A stretch of DNA of 64,000 nucleotides from assembly GCF_016009175.1 (NCBI RefSeq), contig NZ_JADUCM010000012.1, positions 83,841-147,840 of the forward strand, given 5' to 3'. Below are positions 42,373 through 51,425 of this stretch, piece by piece. Position 1 is the stretch's first letter, and every line of letters begins with the position of its first letter. Made by a program: the position numbers and the translations under genes. The notes under the pieces were generated by a model. It worked only from the letters and a program-made list of their open reading frames with translations, did not search any database and was not told the origin of the DNA. This DNA comes from Pseudomonas alkylphenolica. GTDB taxonomy: Bacteria; Pseudomonadota; Gammaproteobacteria; Pseudomonadales; Pseudomonadaceae.

Positions 42373-42675
42373 CTATTCATCGCCTGTTTGCATTAGCCCC
42401 TGTGCGCCATCGTCAGCAAATTTCTCGACGGGTACAGGCGCATTGGGATGCATCGAGTGCGAACCATTTCTACCGACTGCCTGGATGTAACCAGTTGCGC
42501 TGTCGGCAGCATCGTTGCCCTCTGTTGCTGACACCGAAGTCGTCATGGCCTGGAAGTCGCCAGGTTCACTCGTGGTACTGATCCGGTTCAGCTGTTCAGA
42601 TGAGTCTGCAAGCACTGGCAGGCAGGTTACGGTCAGCAGTGCTGCAGTCATCGCGCTCAGTAAGGTGGTACTCAT
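42373..42675 (-). CDS. Exported hypothetical protein
   Basis: A 100-residue protein with a signal peptide (STTLLSAMTAALLTVTCLPVLA, cleavage before DSSEQL). The mature part is Ser/Thr/Asp-rich, of low complexity and without cysteines, probably disordered. I do not recognise it. The ATG at 42675 was chosen because it starts the signal peptide and has GGAGG nine bases upstream. It lies at the start of the region between the tRNA cluster and tig that differs between pseudomonads. Confidence 0.7.
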   Translation of the reverse strand: MSTTLLSAMTAALLTVTCLPVLADSSEQLNRISTTSEPGDFQAMTTSVSATEGNDAADSATGYIQAVGRNGSHSMHPNAPVPVEKFADDGAQGLMQTGDE

Positions 42676-42767
42676 TGTCGTACGCCTCCATTTAGAGTCG
42701 CACATCAAGTCTGAACCTCGGAGCAAAAAGCGGGGCTGTTGGTGACCAACGGCTGGGTGATCAGGCC

Positions 42768-43088
42768 TTAGTATTCCAGCCGCCGCACCGGTACATTGCC
42801 ATGCTTGAACTGCTGGTAACCGGTATAGGGAATAAGGAGGGTATCGGCTATGCCCGAGGCGGCCATGTCCAGAAGGATTGGCGCTGGCGCCCAGTGGCTG
42901 CCCGACCGGGGTGGTCCGTCGAAGTTACAGAACTGATAGGCGACGCCACTGTAGGCGCGGGGTATCGAATGACAGTTCGATTCCCATCTGGCCAGGTCAT
43001 CCACGGCCCCCGCTTCGTTGGTCACGGTTTTGATCGTGCCGCATCCGGTCAAACCTGCCAGCAGCAGTGTTGCAATCCATTGCTTCAT
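42768..43088 (-). CDS. YceK/YidQ family lipoprotein
   Basis: A 106-residue lipoprotein: signal peptide KQWIATLLLAGLTGC with Cys16 as the lipidation site (LTGC). The mature part contains YSGVAYQFCNFD and DTLLIPYTGYQQF, which fit the YceK/YidQ family of small Pro/Tyr-rich lipoproteins of unknown function. The ATG at 43088 begins the signal peptide; ten upstream codons were rejected. Confidence 0.82.
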   Translation of the reverse strand: MKQWIATLLLAGLTGCGTIKTVTNEAGAVDDLARWESNCHSIPRAYSGVAYQFCNFDGPPRSGSHWAPAPILLDMAASGIADTLLIPYTGYQQFKHGNVPVRRLEY

Positions 43089-43157
43089 AAAACGCTCTCC
43101 CTTGATTACGGCGATCATAACGCGCTGACCGCAACAAAGGGTAGGGTGGCCCGGTAG

Positions 43158-44051
43158 CTACCTGGACATTCCGTCGATCACCCATTTCAGTGACGCGGGC
43201 AACATGGGGCCATGGCCGAGCCCGTCGAAGCGTTTGAATGTCACTTGCAGCCCCGGGACTTTCGCCAGGTCTGCACTCAGCTCGCGTGCCGGGCGTTCTG
43301 TGTCGCCTTTGTTCGGTTCGCGAGGGCGGGCGGGTTCATCGCTGCCGCGCATCACCAGTAGCTGTGGCCGGCTGTTGCCCAGGCGCTGCTGCAGTCCCGC
43401 CGCCTCTTTCACGATTACGCCGTCGTGCCACCACAATGAAGGGCTGGCCGCCGCGTAGTCGCTGAATTCGCCGGGGCGTGTGAACAGCGCGTGCAGCACT
43501 GCCAGCCCACCGTAGGAGTGGCCCCAGAGTGTCTGCCGGCTGTTGTCGATGGGCGCGACGTTGGCAACCATCGGGCGCATGCGTTGGTTGAGCAGGTCGA
43601 AAAAGGCATCCACCCCCCCACTGGGTTGCCCTGTCAGTGGATCGAGCTGCTCGCGCTGCTCGGGCAGGTTCGGGGTGTAGTCGTAGGTTCGGGCGCTGCG
43701 TTCGATGCGCTGATCGGTCTGGTAGCCGACGGCCACCAGCAGCGGTGCCTGACCTTCGGCGAGGGTGTGCAGCTGGTCGTCGTTCAAGGCGCTGATAGCG
43801 GCATTGCCATCAAGCATCCAGAGCACCGGGTAGCCCGCGGGAGGGGCTGGGCGGTCAGGCTTGCCCACCCACAGCTGATAGTGGCGTTTACCATCGGCAG
43901 AACTCAGTTGCAGGGTGGTGAAGAAGTAAGCAAGGTCCTCACGCTGCAGCAGGCTGGCGTCCATCTGCTGCGTCGGTGCCGGTTGCGCCAGGCTGATACC
44001 CGGGGCTGCCAGGGCCAGTAACCACGCTAATGCCAAGAAGCGGTTTTTCAT
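43158..44051 (-). CDS. pfeE: Periplasmic ferric-enterobactin trilactone esterase (PfeE-like)
   Basis: A 297-residue alpha/beta hydrolase of the Fes/IroE family with an N-terminal signal peptide (RFLALAWLLALAAPGISLAQ). The nucleophile is S179 in LWGHSYGGLAVLHALF; a C-terminal histidine lies in FDGLGHGPML. In P. aeruginosa PfeE hydrolyses ferric enterobactin in the periplasm to release iron. It is 67 bases downstream of the receptor gene, as in that species, which supports the assignment. Confidence 0.85.
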   Translation of the reverse strand: MKNRFLALAWLLALAAPGISLAQPAPTQQMDASLLQREDLAYFFTTLQLSSADGKRHYQLWVGKPDRPAPPAGYPVLWMLDGNAAISALNDDQLHTLAEGQAPLLVAVGYQTDQRIERSARTYDYTPNLPEQREQLDPLTGQPSGGVDAFFDLLNQRMRPMVANVAPIDNSRQTLWGHSYGGLAVLHALFTRPGEFSDYAAASPSLWWHDGVIVKEAAGLQQRLGNSRPQLLVMRGSDEPARPREPNKGDTERPARELSADLAKVPGLQVTFKRFDGLGHGPMLPASLKWVIDGMSR

Positions 44052-44118
44052 CGGGTGTTCTCGTCAGGGTTTCTGGGCGTGGCCGCCGCCCGGTGTGGGA
44101 CCTGGCGGCGGCACGCGG

Positions 44119-46350
44119 TCAGAAGGAAGCAGTCAGGCTGGTGTAGAGGGTTCTACCTGGTTCGTTGTACGTGGCAGCGCCAGCCCCTTCGATACCGTTC
44201 ACACCCTGGGCGTTACCCGCCCGAAACAGGCGCTTGTCAAACAGATTGTCCATCCCCGTGGTGAGGCTCAGGTTTTTGGTTATCGTGTAGGTACCACTTA
44301 TGCCGACCAAAGCATAGGGGGAAAGTTGATCGTTTGCGCTGCCCGTCACGCGATCACCGTGGTAATCGTATTTTTTCGGCGTTTGCTTGCCGTACCAGGC
44401 AACGCTCAGTTGCAGCGAAAGGTCGTCCCTGGCCTGCCAGTCGAGCATCGAGTTCAGGGTGTAGTCCGGCGTCACCGAGAGCGTTTCGCCAGTGGTCTTG
44501 TTCTTCGACTCGAGCATGTAGGTCAGGTTGTTGTTCCAGGTCAGTTGCTCGCTCAGCGGGATGGTCAGCGTTCCTTCCAGGCCTTCTACCAGCGCCTTGG
44601 GAATGTTTTCCCATTGGTAGATCGATGAGTTGACATAGCTGCCGGTGCCGCCTGAGGCATTGCCGATGGGGCTCAGGCCCGAGTCGATCTTGTTCTTGTA
44701 GTCATTGCGAAAGTACGTAATGCCCGCGACCCAGCCATTGTTCTTGAACTCGATGCCCAGCTCTTTATTGATGCTGGTCTCGGCTTCGAGGTTTTCATTG
44801 CCTTGCAGGTAGCAACTGGTGCTCTGGCCATAACAGCCCTGGCCGCGGCTGTAGAGCAGGTAATCAGGATTGAGTTGATACAGGTTGGGCGCTTTGTAGG
44901 CGCGGGCGATGCCGGCCTTGAGGGTGATCGTGTTGGTCAGTGCATGTGACAGGTTGAGCGATGGGCTCCAGTTGTCACCGACAATGCTGTGATGGTCGAA
45001 ACGCAAGGCCGGCGTGAGCATGGTGCCGGGCATCAGCTCGATGTTGTCTTCGGCGAACAGCGAGACAATCTGGGCTTGAGAGGTGGTGTCGCGGCCAGTG
45101 CTGTCCAGGCCATCCACGGCACCGCCTTCGCTGGTGGTCTGGGTGTTGGCGCTGGGGTCGTCGAGCTTTTGCTGGCTCCACTCGGCGCCTAGAGTCAGGG
45201 TCTGGTCACGCCAGGCATGCAGCGGCAGGTTGAGTTCGCCATGCGCGGTGAGGTCTCGCAAGGTCGAGGTGTAGAAGTCGACGCTGCTGAAGATGCCCTC
45301 GGTGCCGCCGGCCAAGCCTTCGTTGATCCGCGAATTGCGGGTCTTTTCGTATTGCAGATAGGCCATGGAACTGCCGAAGTCCCAGTCGCCGTTGTGGGTC
45401 AGTGCATAGGACTCGCGGTACAGGCGGTTGGTCTCCTTGCCGAGCATGCTTTTTACATTGGCATTGGAGTTGGTGTTCTGTGTGTCGCCGGTGTAGATGT
45501 TGCCCTGGCGACTGAAGCCGGCCTCGAGCGACAGGGTCTGTTCCGGGCTCAGGCGCCAGGTCAGTTGGCCATTCAGGTCTTTGTTGCGCACGCCTTCGCG
45601 CCCGGCGGGAAGGGTGCCGGCCTGGTTGCCGGTGCGCACAGATTCATGCCCCTGGTTGATATCCCAGTCGTCGGCATCGGTCTTGGCCACGTTACCGTAG
45701 GCGCGGAAGCTGAGAGTGTCGGTGAGCGGGCCGCTGAGACCGAACGTCATGCGCTTGGTAGCGCCTTCGTCACCGTGCTGGGGAAAGTTCTGATAAACCG
45801 TGACGTTGCCGTGGGTTTCGGGGCTGGCCTGCTTGGTGATGATGTTCACCACCCCGCCCATGGCACCCGAGCCGTAGCGAGCTGCTGCCGGGCCGCGGAT
45901 GACCTCAATGCGCTCGACCTGGTCGGCCGGGACCCAGTTGGTGTCGCCGCGCGAGTCGCGCTCACCGCGCCAGCCGTAGCGCACCGAACTGCGGCTGCTG
46001 ACCGGCTTGCCGTCGACCAGAATCAGGGTGTTCTCCGGACCCATGCCACGAATATCGATTTGCCGGTTGTTGCCGCGTTGACCGCTGGTGGAGTTCCCCG
46101 TCAGGTTGACACCGGGCATGGTCCGGATGATCTGCGACAAGTCGTTGGCCGGGGGGCGCTTCTTGATGTCTTCAGCGGTGATCACCGAGACGCCGGGTGC
46201 CTGTTTGGTCTCCTCCAGCGCCGTGGCCACGACCGACTGGCTTTCCAGTTCGATGGGCTCTGGTTGGGTGGTGGCAGCCTGCACGGCGCTGGCCAGCAAA
46301 CAGCTGGACAGCAGCAGGTAAGGGGCGAAGGACAAGGGGCGGGACGACAT
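44119..46350 (-). CDS. pfeA: Ferric-enterobactin outer-membrane receptor
   Basis: TonB-dependent receptor of the FepA/PfeA group, 743 residues. Signal peptide ends near ASAVQA; the plug holds LSQIIRTMPGVNLTGNSTSG, DIRGMGPENTLILVDGKPV and IERIEVIRGPAAARYGSGAMGGVVNIITK; the barrel ends with TSLTASF, a terminal phenylalanine as in outer-membrane proteins. The ATG at 46350 has GGAG eight bases upstream; seven further codons were rejected. It lies between pfeS and pfeE on the same strand, the P. aeruginosa order. An inverted repeat in the upstream gap may bind PfeR. Confidence 0.92.
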   Translation of the reverse strand: MSSRPLSFAPYLLLSSCLLASAVQAATTQPEPIELESQSVVATALEETKQAPGVSVITAEDIKKRPPANDLSQIIRTMPGVNLTGNSTSGQRGNNRQIDIRGMGPENTLILVDGKPVSSRSSVRYGWRGERDSRGDTNWVPADQVERIEVIRGPAAARYGSGAMGGVVNIITKQASPETHGNVTVYQNFPQHGDEGATKRMTFGLSGPLTDTLSFRAYGNVAKTDADDWDINQGHESVRTGNQAGTLPAGREGVRNKDLNGQLTWRLSPEQTLSLEAGFSRQGNIYTGDTQNTNSNANVKSMLGKETNRLYRESYALTHNGDWDFGSSMAYLQYEKTRNSRINEGLAGGTEGIFSSVDFYTSTLRDLTAHGELNLPLHAWRDQTLTLGAEWSQQKLDDPSANTQTTSEGGAVDGLDSTGRDTTSQAQIVSLFAEDNIELMPGTMLTPALRFDHHSIVGDNWSPSLNLSHALTNTITLKAGIARAYKAPNLYQLNPDYLLYSRGQGCYGQSTSCYLQGNENLEAETSINKELGIEFKNNGWVAGITYFRNDYKNKIDSGLSPIGNASGGTGSYVNSSIYQWENIPKALVEGLEGTLTIPLSEQLTWNNNLTYMLESKNKTTGETLSVTPDYTLNSMLDWQARDDLSLQLSVAWYGKQTPKKYDYHGDRVTGSANDQLSPYALVGISGTYTITKNLSLTTGMDNLFDKRLFRAGNAQGVNGIEGAGAATYNEPGRTLYTSLTASF

Positions 46351-46400
46351 CTTCGATCTCCGGAACAGCATGCGGAAGGTAAGAGGTCGTAGATGATAAA

Positions 46401-46418
46401 TACTCTTAATTGAGAGTA
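46401..46418. promoter_or_regulatory. Inverted repeat in the pfeA promoter region
   Basis: TACTCT-TAATTG-AGAGTA is a perfect 6+6 inverted repeat in the 83-base gap between pfeS and pfeA, embedded in AT-rich sequence. It is a good candidate for the PfeR operator that activates pfeA. Confidence 0.5.
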
Positions 46419-46433
46419 AAGCTCATTAACTTT

Positions 46434-47771
46434 CTAAACATTCCTCGCCGTTGGCAGCACGATGTGCAGGCACAATCCCGGCTGGGCGTTGCTGGCCCAC
46501 AGGCGGCCTCCTTGCAGTTCGATGGCGCGACGGGCGATGGCCAGCCCCAGGCCGAAACCGGCGCCGCTTTCGGGTAAACGCTGGTAAGGCTTGAAGATGC
46601 GTTCGAGGTCGGCCTCGGGCACGCCTGGGCCCTGGTCGTGCAGACGCAGGTGCCAGTAATCGCCCTCGCGCTGCCCGTCCAGGGTTATCACGCCGCCGCG
46701 TGGTGAATGGCGGACAGCGTTGCGCAGCAGGTTTTCCAGTGCCTGGGCCAGGCTGTCGAGGTGAGCGCGCACTGCGCAGTCGGTACCCAGCGAGCAGGGC
46801 AGTTGGGTCGGCGCCCAGCCGCTTTCAAAGCAGGCGTCTTCGCACAGCGCTTCCCAGACGGACAGCACCAGGACCGGTTCGGTGGGCAGCTGCGGTTGCT
46901 CGGTGTCCATCCAGGCCAGGTCGAGGGTGTCTACCAGCAGCTTTTGCATGTCGTCCACCTCGCGCCCCAGGCGTTCGCGCAGCTGCTCGGGTGCAAGGTT
47001 GCTGTCATGGGCGATGCGCAGCCGTGCCAGCGGCGTGCGCAATTCGTGAGACAAGGTGCGCAGCAGCAGGCGCTGTTGCTCCAGGCTCTGGCGCAGGCGG
47101 TCAGCCATGTGTTCGAACGCCTGCGCCAGCTCGCCCAGTTCGTCACGCCGCTCCTGCAAGGGCAGGCCGGGGCTGTCGAGGTTGTCGGCCCGCAGGGCAT
47201 CGGCGCGGTCGCGCAAGCGGTTGAGCGGGACCACCAGTTGCCGGTAGAGGGCCAGGCCCAGCAACAGGGCAAGCAAGGTGGGTGCTACACCGTGGGTGAT
47301 GATGTGGGTCCAGGGTGTCAGGCCGGTGGGCAGCAGGTGCTCGGGCAATTGAATGACCAGGCGTCCGTCCTCCGGATGCTCGGGAAAGGCAATGCTGACG
47401 TAAGGCAGTTCATCCTGCAGGCGGCGACTCATCGGCCAGTCGAGTTTACGCATGAACGTCAGGTGGCTGGCTTCTTCAGCGCTTAGCGGCGTGCTACCGA
47501 GGCTCTCCAGGCGTGGGCCTATGAGGGCAACCCAGGTGTTTTCGTCCGACTCCAGTTGACGTCGATACGCCTCGGCGCCCGCAGCGCCGCCCCGTCGCCA
47601 GGCCGCTTCAGCTTGTTGCGCGTAGCGCGCCAGGTGCAGTTGTTCGGCCTGGCTGAGGAAGTAGGTGCTGCGTTCAACGGACAGGCCCCAGGTCCAGATC
47701 AGCCAGGTCAGCAGCAGGCAAAAGCCGACCTGCAGCGCGGCCAGTTTCCACAGCAGCGGGTGACGACGCAT
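46434..47771 (-). CDS. pfeS: Two-component sensor kinase PfeS-like
   Basis: A 445-residue membrane kinase that with PfeR induces the enterobactin receptor. TM1 about 11-30, a periplasmic domain about 31-160, TM2 about 161-178, HAMP, then HisKA with H242 in TLSHELRTPLARL and a HATPase with GAGFGLGLAIARRAIELQGG. The ATG at 47771 overlaps the pfeR stop (TGATG), so the two are coupled. Thirty-four additional upstream codons lie inside pfeR and are not used. Confidence 0.88.
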   Translation of the reverse strand: MRRHPLLWKLAALQVGFCLLLTWLIWTWGLSVERSTYFLSQAEQLHLARYAQQAEAAWRRGGAAGAEAYRRQLESDENTWVALIGPRLESLGSTPLSAEEASHLTFMRKLDWPMSRRLQDELPYVSIAFPEHPEDGRLVIQLPEHLLPTGLTPWTHIITHGVAPTLLALLLGLALYRQLVVPLNRLRDRADALRADNLDSPGLPLQERRDELGELAQAFEHMADRLRQSLEQQRLLLRTLSHELRTPLARLRIAHDSNLAPEQLRERLGREVDDMQKLLVDTLDLAWMDTEQPQLPTEPVLVLSVWEALCEDACFESGWAPTQLPCSLGTDCAVRAHLDSLAQALENLLRNAVRHSPRGGVITLDGQREGDYWHLRLHDQGPGVPEADLERIFKPYQRLPESGAGFGLGLAIARRAIELQGGRLWASNAQPGLCLHIVLPTARNV

Positions 47772-48463
47772 CAAGGGCTTTCCGTGTCGACCAGGATGTA
47801 GCCCTGGCCGCGCACAGCCTGGATCTGCAGGTGCTGCGCGCCAATGCTGGCAAGTTTGCGGCGCAGGTTGCATACATGCACGTCCAGGCCGCGATCAAGG
47901 CGCGTGAACGCGCGGTGCAGCACCGTCTGGTACAGGAACGCCTTGCTCAGGGCTTCGCCGGGGTGGGCGCGCAGCGTGGCGAACAAGCGGTATTCGGAGC
48001 CGGTGAGCCCGGCGTTGCGGCCGAGGTGAGCGACATCCTGGGCATGCTGGTCGAGGGTCAGGTCGCCTTCGTTGCGGGCTTCGGTCTGGCGCCGGTCGAG
48101 TGCCACGCGTCGCAGCAGGGCATCGACCCGCGCATCGAGCTCGGCCAGGCTGAACGGCTTGGGTAAATAGTCGTCAGCGCCGCGGGTGAATCCGCTGATG
48201 CGGTCCTGCTCCGCACCCAGGGCCGACATCAGCATCACCGGAACCGCCTGATGGCGGCGCAGCTCGTCCAGCAGGCTGAGGCCGTCTACGCCAGGCAGCA
48301 TGATATCCAGCAGGAGCAGGTCAAAACGGCAGTGGTGCAGGGCGTTCAGGGCCTGCGTACCGTTTTCGCAGGCAGTGACGCTGAAGCCGCGGTGCTGGAA
48401 GTGGCGTTGCAGATCATGACGCAGGTGCGGATCGTCTTCGGCGAGGAGAAGGGTGGAGGACAC
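47771..48463 (-). CDS. pfeR: Two-component response regulator PfeR-like
   Basis: A 230-residue OmpR/PhoB-type regulator. Receiver with D53 in LLLLDIMLPG and acidic pair E9/D10/D11; C-terminal winged helix (LTGSEYRLFATLRAHPGEALSKAFL, RGLDVHVCNLRRKL). GTG start at 48463 with AAAGG upstream. Starts the pfeR-pfeS-pfeA-pfeE series and has a candidate Fur box just upstream of its start, so iron starvation would switch it on. Confidence 0.88.
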   Translation of the reverse strand: MSSTLLLAEDDPHLRHDLQRHFQHRGFSVTACENGTQALNALHHCRFDLLLLDIMLPGVDGLSLLDELRRHQAVPVMLMSALGAEQDRISGFTRGADDYLPKPFSLAELDARVDALLRRVALDRRQTEARNEGDLTLDQHAQDVAHLGRNAGLTGSEYRLFATLRAHPGEALSKAFLYQTVLHRAFTRLDRGLDVHVCNLRRKLASIGAQHLQIQAVRGQGYILVDTESP

Positions 48464-48475
48464 GGAGCGGCCTTT

Positions 48476-48489
48476 AATGAGAATTCATT
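48476..48489. promoter_or_regulatory. Candidate Fur box before pfeR
   Basis: AATGA-GAAT-TCATT is a palindromic AT-rich site resembling the Fur consensus, 13-26 bases upstream of the pfeR GTG. The match to the full 19-base consensus is partial. Confidence 0.5.
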
Positions 48490-48697
48490 GCAATTACGAA
48501 TCATCCCATTTCCGGCGCCAAAGCAGCAATGCCTAATGCTCAAATGCGGGTGTCCCATATAATGAACGGCATTTTCCAGTGGAAGTCCGGTGTTCAACGT
48601 TGACTTGCTTGCGGTGCACTGGTGACAACTACATAAAAGCTGATAGATTTCAGCCGGTTGAGGCCGTGGCCAACGGCAAGGTAGTGAGGACCGCTTG

Positions 48698-49000
48698 ATG
48701 ATTTCAAAAGAACGCCAGGCCAGCGCGCTGCAGCGCTTCGCCGCCGCCAATCCGCAGCTACTGGAAGAAATTGCCGGGCTCAGCGCCCATGAGCAGCAGC
48801 AACAGATCGAATGGGCGTTCGAGGATGCCGCGCAGGAACAGGGGCTTGAACCCTGGGAATTGACCCTGCAACTGATCGCCAGCTCCGACGCGGAACTCCA
48901 GGCCATGCGCCTTGAAGTGCATCGGCAGGTCGCTGAAGCGCTGGGCATGGAATGGGAAGAATATTGCAGTATCAATGAGATCGATGGCACGGCCCCCTGA
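48698..49000 (+). CDS. DUF6388-like small protein
   Basis: A 100-residue acidic cytosolic protein. LQRFAAANPQLLEEIAGLSAHEQQQQIEWAFEDAAQEQG and EVHRQVAEALGMEWEEYC are probably all-helical and resemble a family of short pseudomonad proteins (DUF6388). Function unknown. Start ATG at 48698; a TTG one codon earlier is in frame. It is divergent from pfeR and 274 bases upstream of tig, in its own transcription unit. Confidence 0.72.
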   Translation: MISKERQASALQRFAAANPQLLEEIAGLSAHEQQQQIEWAFEDAAQEQGLEPWELTLQLIASSDAELQAMRLEVHRQVAEALGMEWEEYCSINEIDGTAP

Positions 49001-49274
49001 CGGTCAGCCCCGGTTTTGTAGTGTTTTGACAAGTTTTTCTGGCTACCCGAGAGCGGGGTCGTCACCTTGATCGAAAGGTGGCTCCCGGGCCCTGGGTAGC
49101 GGGTCTTGAGCACCTCCGGACAGGGTTTTGGCCGGGGGTTGTAAATGAAATGGACCGGCGTACTTTCCCGTCGTCTTGAACGGGGTGACTTCTGGCCTTT
49201 GAGCCACTAGAATGCTTGCCCTTGATTCTGGAGTCGGGTATCGCCGGCTAACGTCTGTGCAACGAGGAATATCC

Positions 49275-50585
49275 ATGCAAGTTTCTGTTGAAAATACTTC
49301 TGCTCTCGAGCGTCGCATGACCATCGCCGTTCCGGCAGAGCGCGTCGAGACCGAAGTCAACAAGCGTCTGCAACAGACTGCCCGTCGCGCCAAGGTTCCA
49401 GGCTTCCGTCCTGGCAAAGTGCCGATGAGCGTGATCCGTCAGCGTTACGAAGACGCAGCCCGCCAGGAAGCCTTCGGCGATCTGGTTCAGGCTTCCTTCT
49501 ACGAAGCTGTGGTTGAGCAGAAGCTGAACCCGGCTGGCGCTCCTGCCGTCGAGCCAAAATCGTTCGAAAAAGGCAAGGACCTGGAATACGTTGCCACCTT
49601 CGAAGTGTTCCCTGAGTTCACCGTTGCCGGTTTCGACTCGATCGCTGTCGAGCGCCTGAGCGCCGAAGTGGCTGATGCCGACCTGGACAACATGCTGGAA
49701 GTCCTGCGCAAGCAGAACGTCCGCTTTGAAGCCGTTGAGCGCGCTGCCCAGAACGAAGACCAGCTGAACATCGATTTCGTCGGCAAGGTCGACGGTGAAG
49801 TGTTCGCAGGTGGTTCGGCCAAAGGCACCCAGCTGGTACTGGGTTCCGGCCGCATGATCCCGGGCTTCGAAGAAGGCCTGGTTGGCGCCAAAGCCGGTGA
49901 AGAGCGGGTTCTGAACCTGTCCTTCCCTGAGGACTACCAGAACCTGGACCTGGCTGGCAAAGCCGCCGAGTTCACCGTTACCGTCAACAGCGTTTCCGAG
50001 CCTAAGCTGCCTGAGCTGACCGAAGAGTTCTTCGCCCAGTTCGGCATCAAGGAAGCTTCGCTGGAAGGTTTCCGCACCGAAGTTCGCAAGAACATGGAGC
50101 GTGAACTGCGTCAGGCCATCAAGACCAAGGTCAAGAACCAGGTAATGGACGGCCTGCTGGCTGCCAACCCGATCGAAGTGCCAAAAGCACTGCTGGAAAA
50201 CGAAGTGAACCGCCTGCGCGTTCAAGCCGTTCAGCAGTTCGGTGGCAACATCAAGCCTGAGCAACTGCCGGCTGAGCTGTTCGAAGAACAAGCCAAGCGT
50301 CGCGTTGTGCTGGGCCTGATCGTTGCTGAAGTGGTCAAGCAAAACGACCTGAAGCCAGACGAAGACCGCGTTCGCGAAATGATCCAGGAAATGGCTTCGG
50401 CTTACCAAGAGCCTGAGCAGGTCGTGGCCTGGTACTACAAGAACGACCAGCAACTGAACGAAGTGCGTTCGGTTGTGCTGGAAGAACAAGTTGTGGATAC
50501 TGTTCTGCAGAAAGCGACTGTGACCGATAAATCGGTCTCGTACGAAGAAGCCATCAAGCCAGTGCAGGCTCCTGCCGCTGACTGA
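49275..50585 (+). CDS. tig: Trigger factor
   Basis: Ribosome-associated chaperone and peptidyl-prolyl isomerase, 436 residues. Ribosome-binding signature GFRPGKVP near residue 43; FKBP-type PPIase domain about 155-245 ([38 protein letters not shown]); C-terminal helical chaperone arms. The ATG at 49275 has a CGAGGA site. It heads the tig-clpP-clpX-lon protein-quality cluster, the order conserved in gamma-proteobacteria. Confidence 0.97.
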   Translation: MQVSVENTSALERRMTIAVPAERVETEVNKRLQQTARRAKVPGFRPGKVPMSVIRQRYEDAARQEAFGDLVQASFYEAVVEQKLNPAGAPAVEPKSFEKGKDLEYVATFEVFPEFTVAGFDSIAVERLSAEVADADLDNMLEVLRKQNVRFEAVERAAQNEDQLNIDFVGKVDGEVFAGGSAKGTQLVLGSGRMIPGFEEGLVGAKAGEERVLNLSFPEDYQNLDLAGKAAEFTVTVNSVSEPKLPELTEEFFAQFGIKEASLEGFRTEVRKNMERELRQAIKTKVKNQVMDGLLAANPIEVPKALLENEVNRLRVQAVQQFGGNIKPEQLPAELFEEQAKRRVVLGLIVAEVVKQNDLKPDEDRVREMIQEMASAYQEPEQVVAWYYKNDQQLNEVRSVVLEEQVVDTVLQKATVTDKSVSYEEAIKPVQAPAAD

Positions 50586-50610
50586 TTGTTTCTCTCGTAG
50601 GAAAAACACC

Positions 50611-50636
50611 ACAAGCCAGCCTTCGAGCTGGCTTGT
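50611..50636 (+). other. 10-bp hairpin between tig and clpP
   Basis: ACAAGCCAGC (50611-50620) pairs perfectly with GCTGGCTTGT (50627-50636) around CTTCGA. No T-run follows; it may attenuate or process the tig-clpP transcript. Confidence 0.7.
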
Positions 50637-50676
50637 GCGTATTCAAGACATGACTATTTGGGAGTGAGTGCAGGAC

Positions 50677-51318
50677 ATGTCCCGCAATTCTTATTATCAG
50701 CAGAGCTCTGACATCCAGGCCGCAGGCGGCCTGGTCCCGATGGTTATCGAGCAATCCGCTCGTGGCGAACGTGCCTACGACATCTACTCGCGCCTTTTGA
50801 AGGAGCGGGTGATCTTTCTGGTCGGCCCGGTAGAGGACTACATGGCCAACCTGATCGCGGCGCAGTTGCTGTTCCTTGAAGCGGAAAACCCGGACAAGGA
50901 TATCCATCTCTACATCAACTCGCCGGGTGGTTCGGTGACTGCGGGCATGTCGATCTACGACACCATGCAGTTCATCAAGCCAGACGTGTCCACCACCTGC
51001 ATCGGTCAGGCGTGCTCCATGGGCGCATTCCTGCTGGCTGCCGGTGCCAAGGGCAAGCGTCACTGCCTGCCAAACTCGCGCGTAATGATTCACCAGCCGC
51101 TGGGCGGTTTCCAGGGCCAGGCGACGGACATCGAAATCCACGCCAAGGAAATCCTTTCCATCAAGTCGCGTTTGAACGAGCTGCTGGCCTACCACACCGG
51201 CCAGGACCTCGAAACCATCAAGCGCGACACCGAGCGTGACAACTTCATGAGCGCACAACGTGCCGCCGAGTACGGTCTGATCGACTCGGTACACGAAAAG
51301 CGTCAAATGGCTGTCTGA
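50677..51318 (+). CDS. clpP: ATP-dependent Clp protease proteolytic subunit
   Basis: Serine peptidase that forms the tetradecameric chamber used by ClpX and ClpA. Length 213 residues. Catalytic serine S114 in [15 protein letters not shown], histidine in [15 protein letters not shown] (about 139), aspartate about 188. The ATG at 50677 fits the family N-terminus (MSRNSYYQQ); a GTG three codons upstream is also possible. It is followed 107 bases later by clpX. Confidence 0.97.
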   Translation: MSRNSYYQQSSDIQAAGGLVPMVIEQSARGERAYDIYSRLLKERVIFLVGPVEDYMANLIAAQLLFLEAENPDKDIHLYINSPGGSVTAGMSIYDTMQFIKPDVSTTCIGQACSMGAFLLAAGAKGKRHCLPNSRVMIHQPLGGFQGQATDIEIHAKEILSIKSRLNELLAYHTGQDLETIKRDTERDNFMSAQRAAEYGLIDSVHEKRQMAV

Positions 51319-51363
51319 TCAAGGTGTCAAAGCAGGTGGTCGGGTTTTCCCGCCACCTGTGGA

Positions 51364-51392
51364 CTTGAAAAAGCCCGCATTTGCCTTCATCT
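51364..51392 (+). promoter_or_regulatory. Possible sigma-32 promoter upstream of clpX
   Basis: CTTGAAA (perfect -35), 13 bases, then CCTTCATCT, a partial match to CCCCATnT. It lies in the clpP-clpX gap and could give clpX a separate heat-shock start. Confidence 0.4.
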
Positions 51393-51425
51393 TGTGTTGC
51401 AAGCCTACCGGATTGGATCGATCGA

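Noticed and set aside
42061..48700. Genomic island integrated at tRNA-Leu
   Set aside because: I found no integrase and no visible second copy of the tRNA 3' end downstream within the window. Variable content alone does not prove an island.
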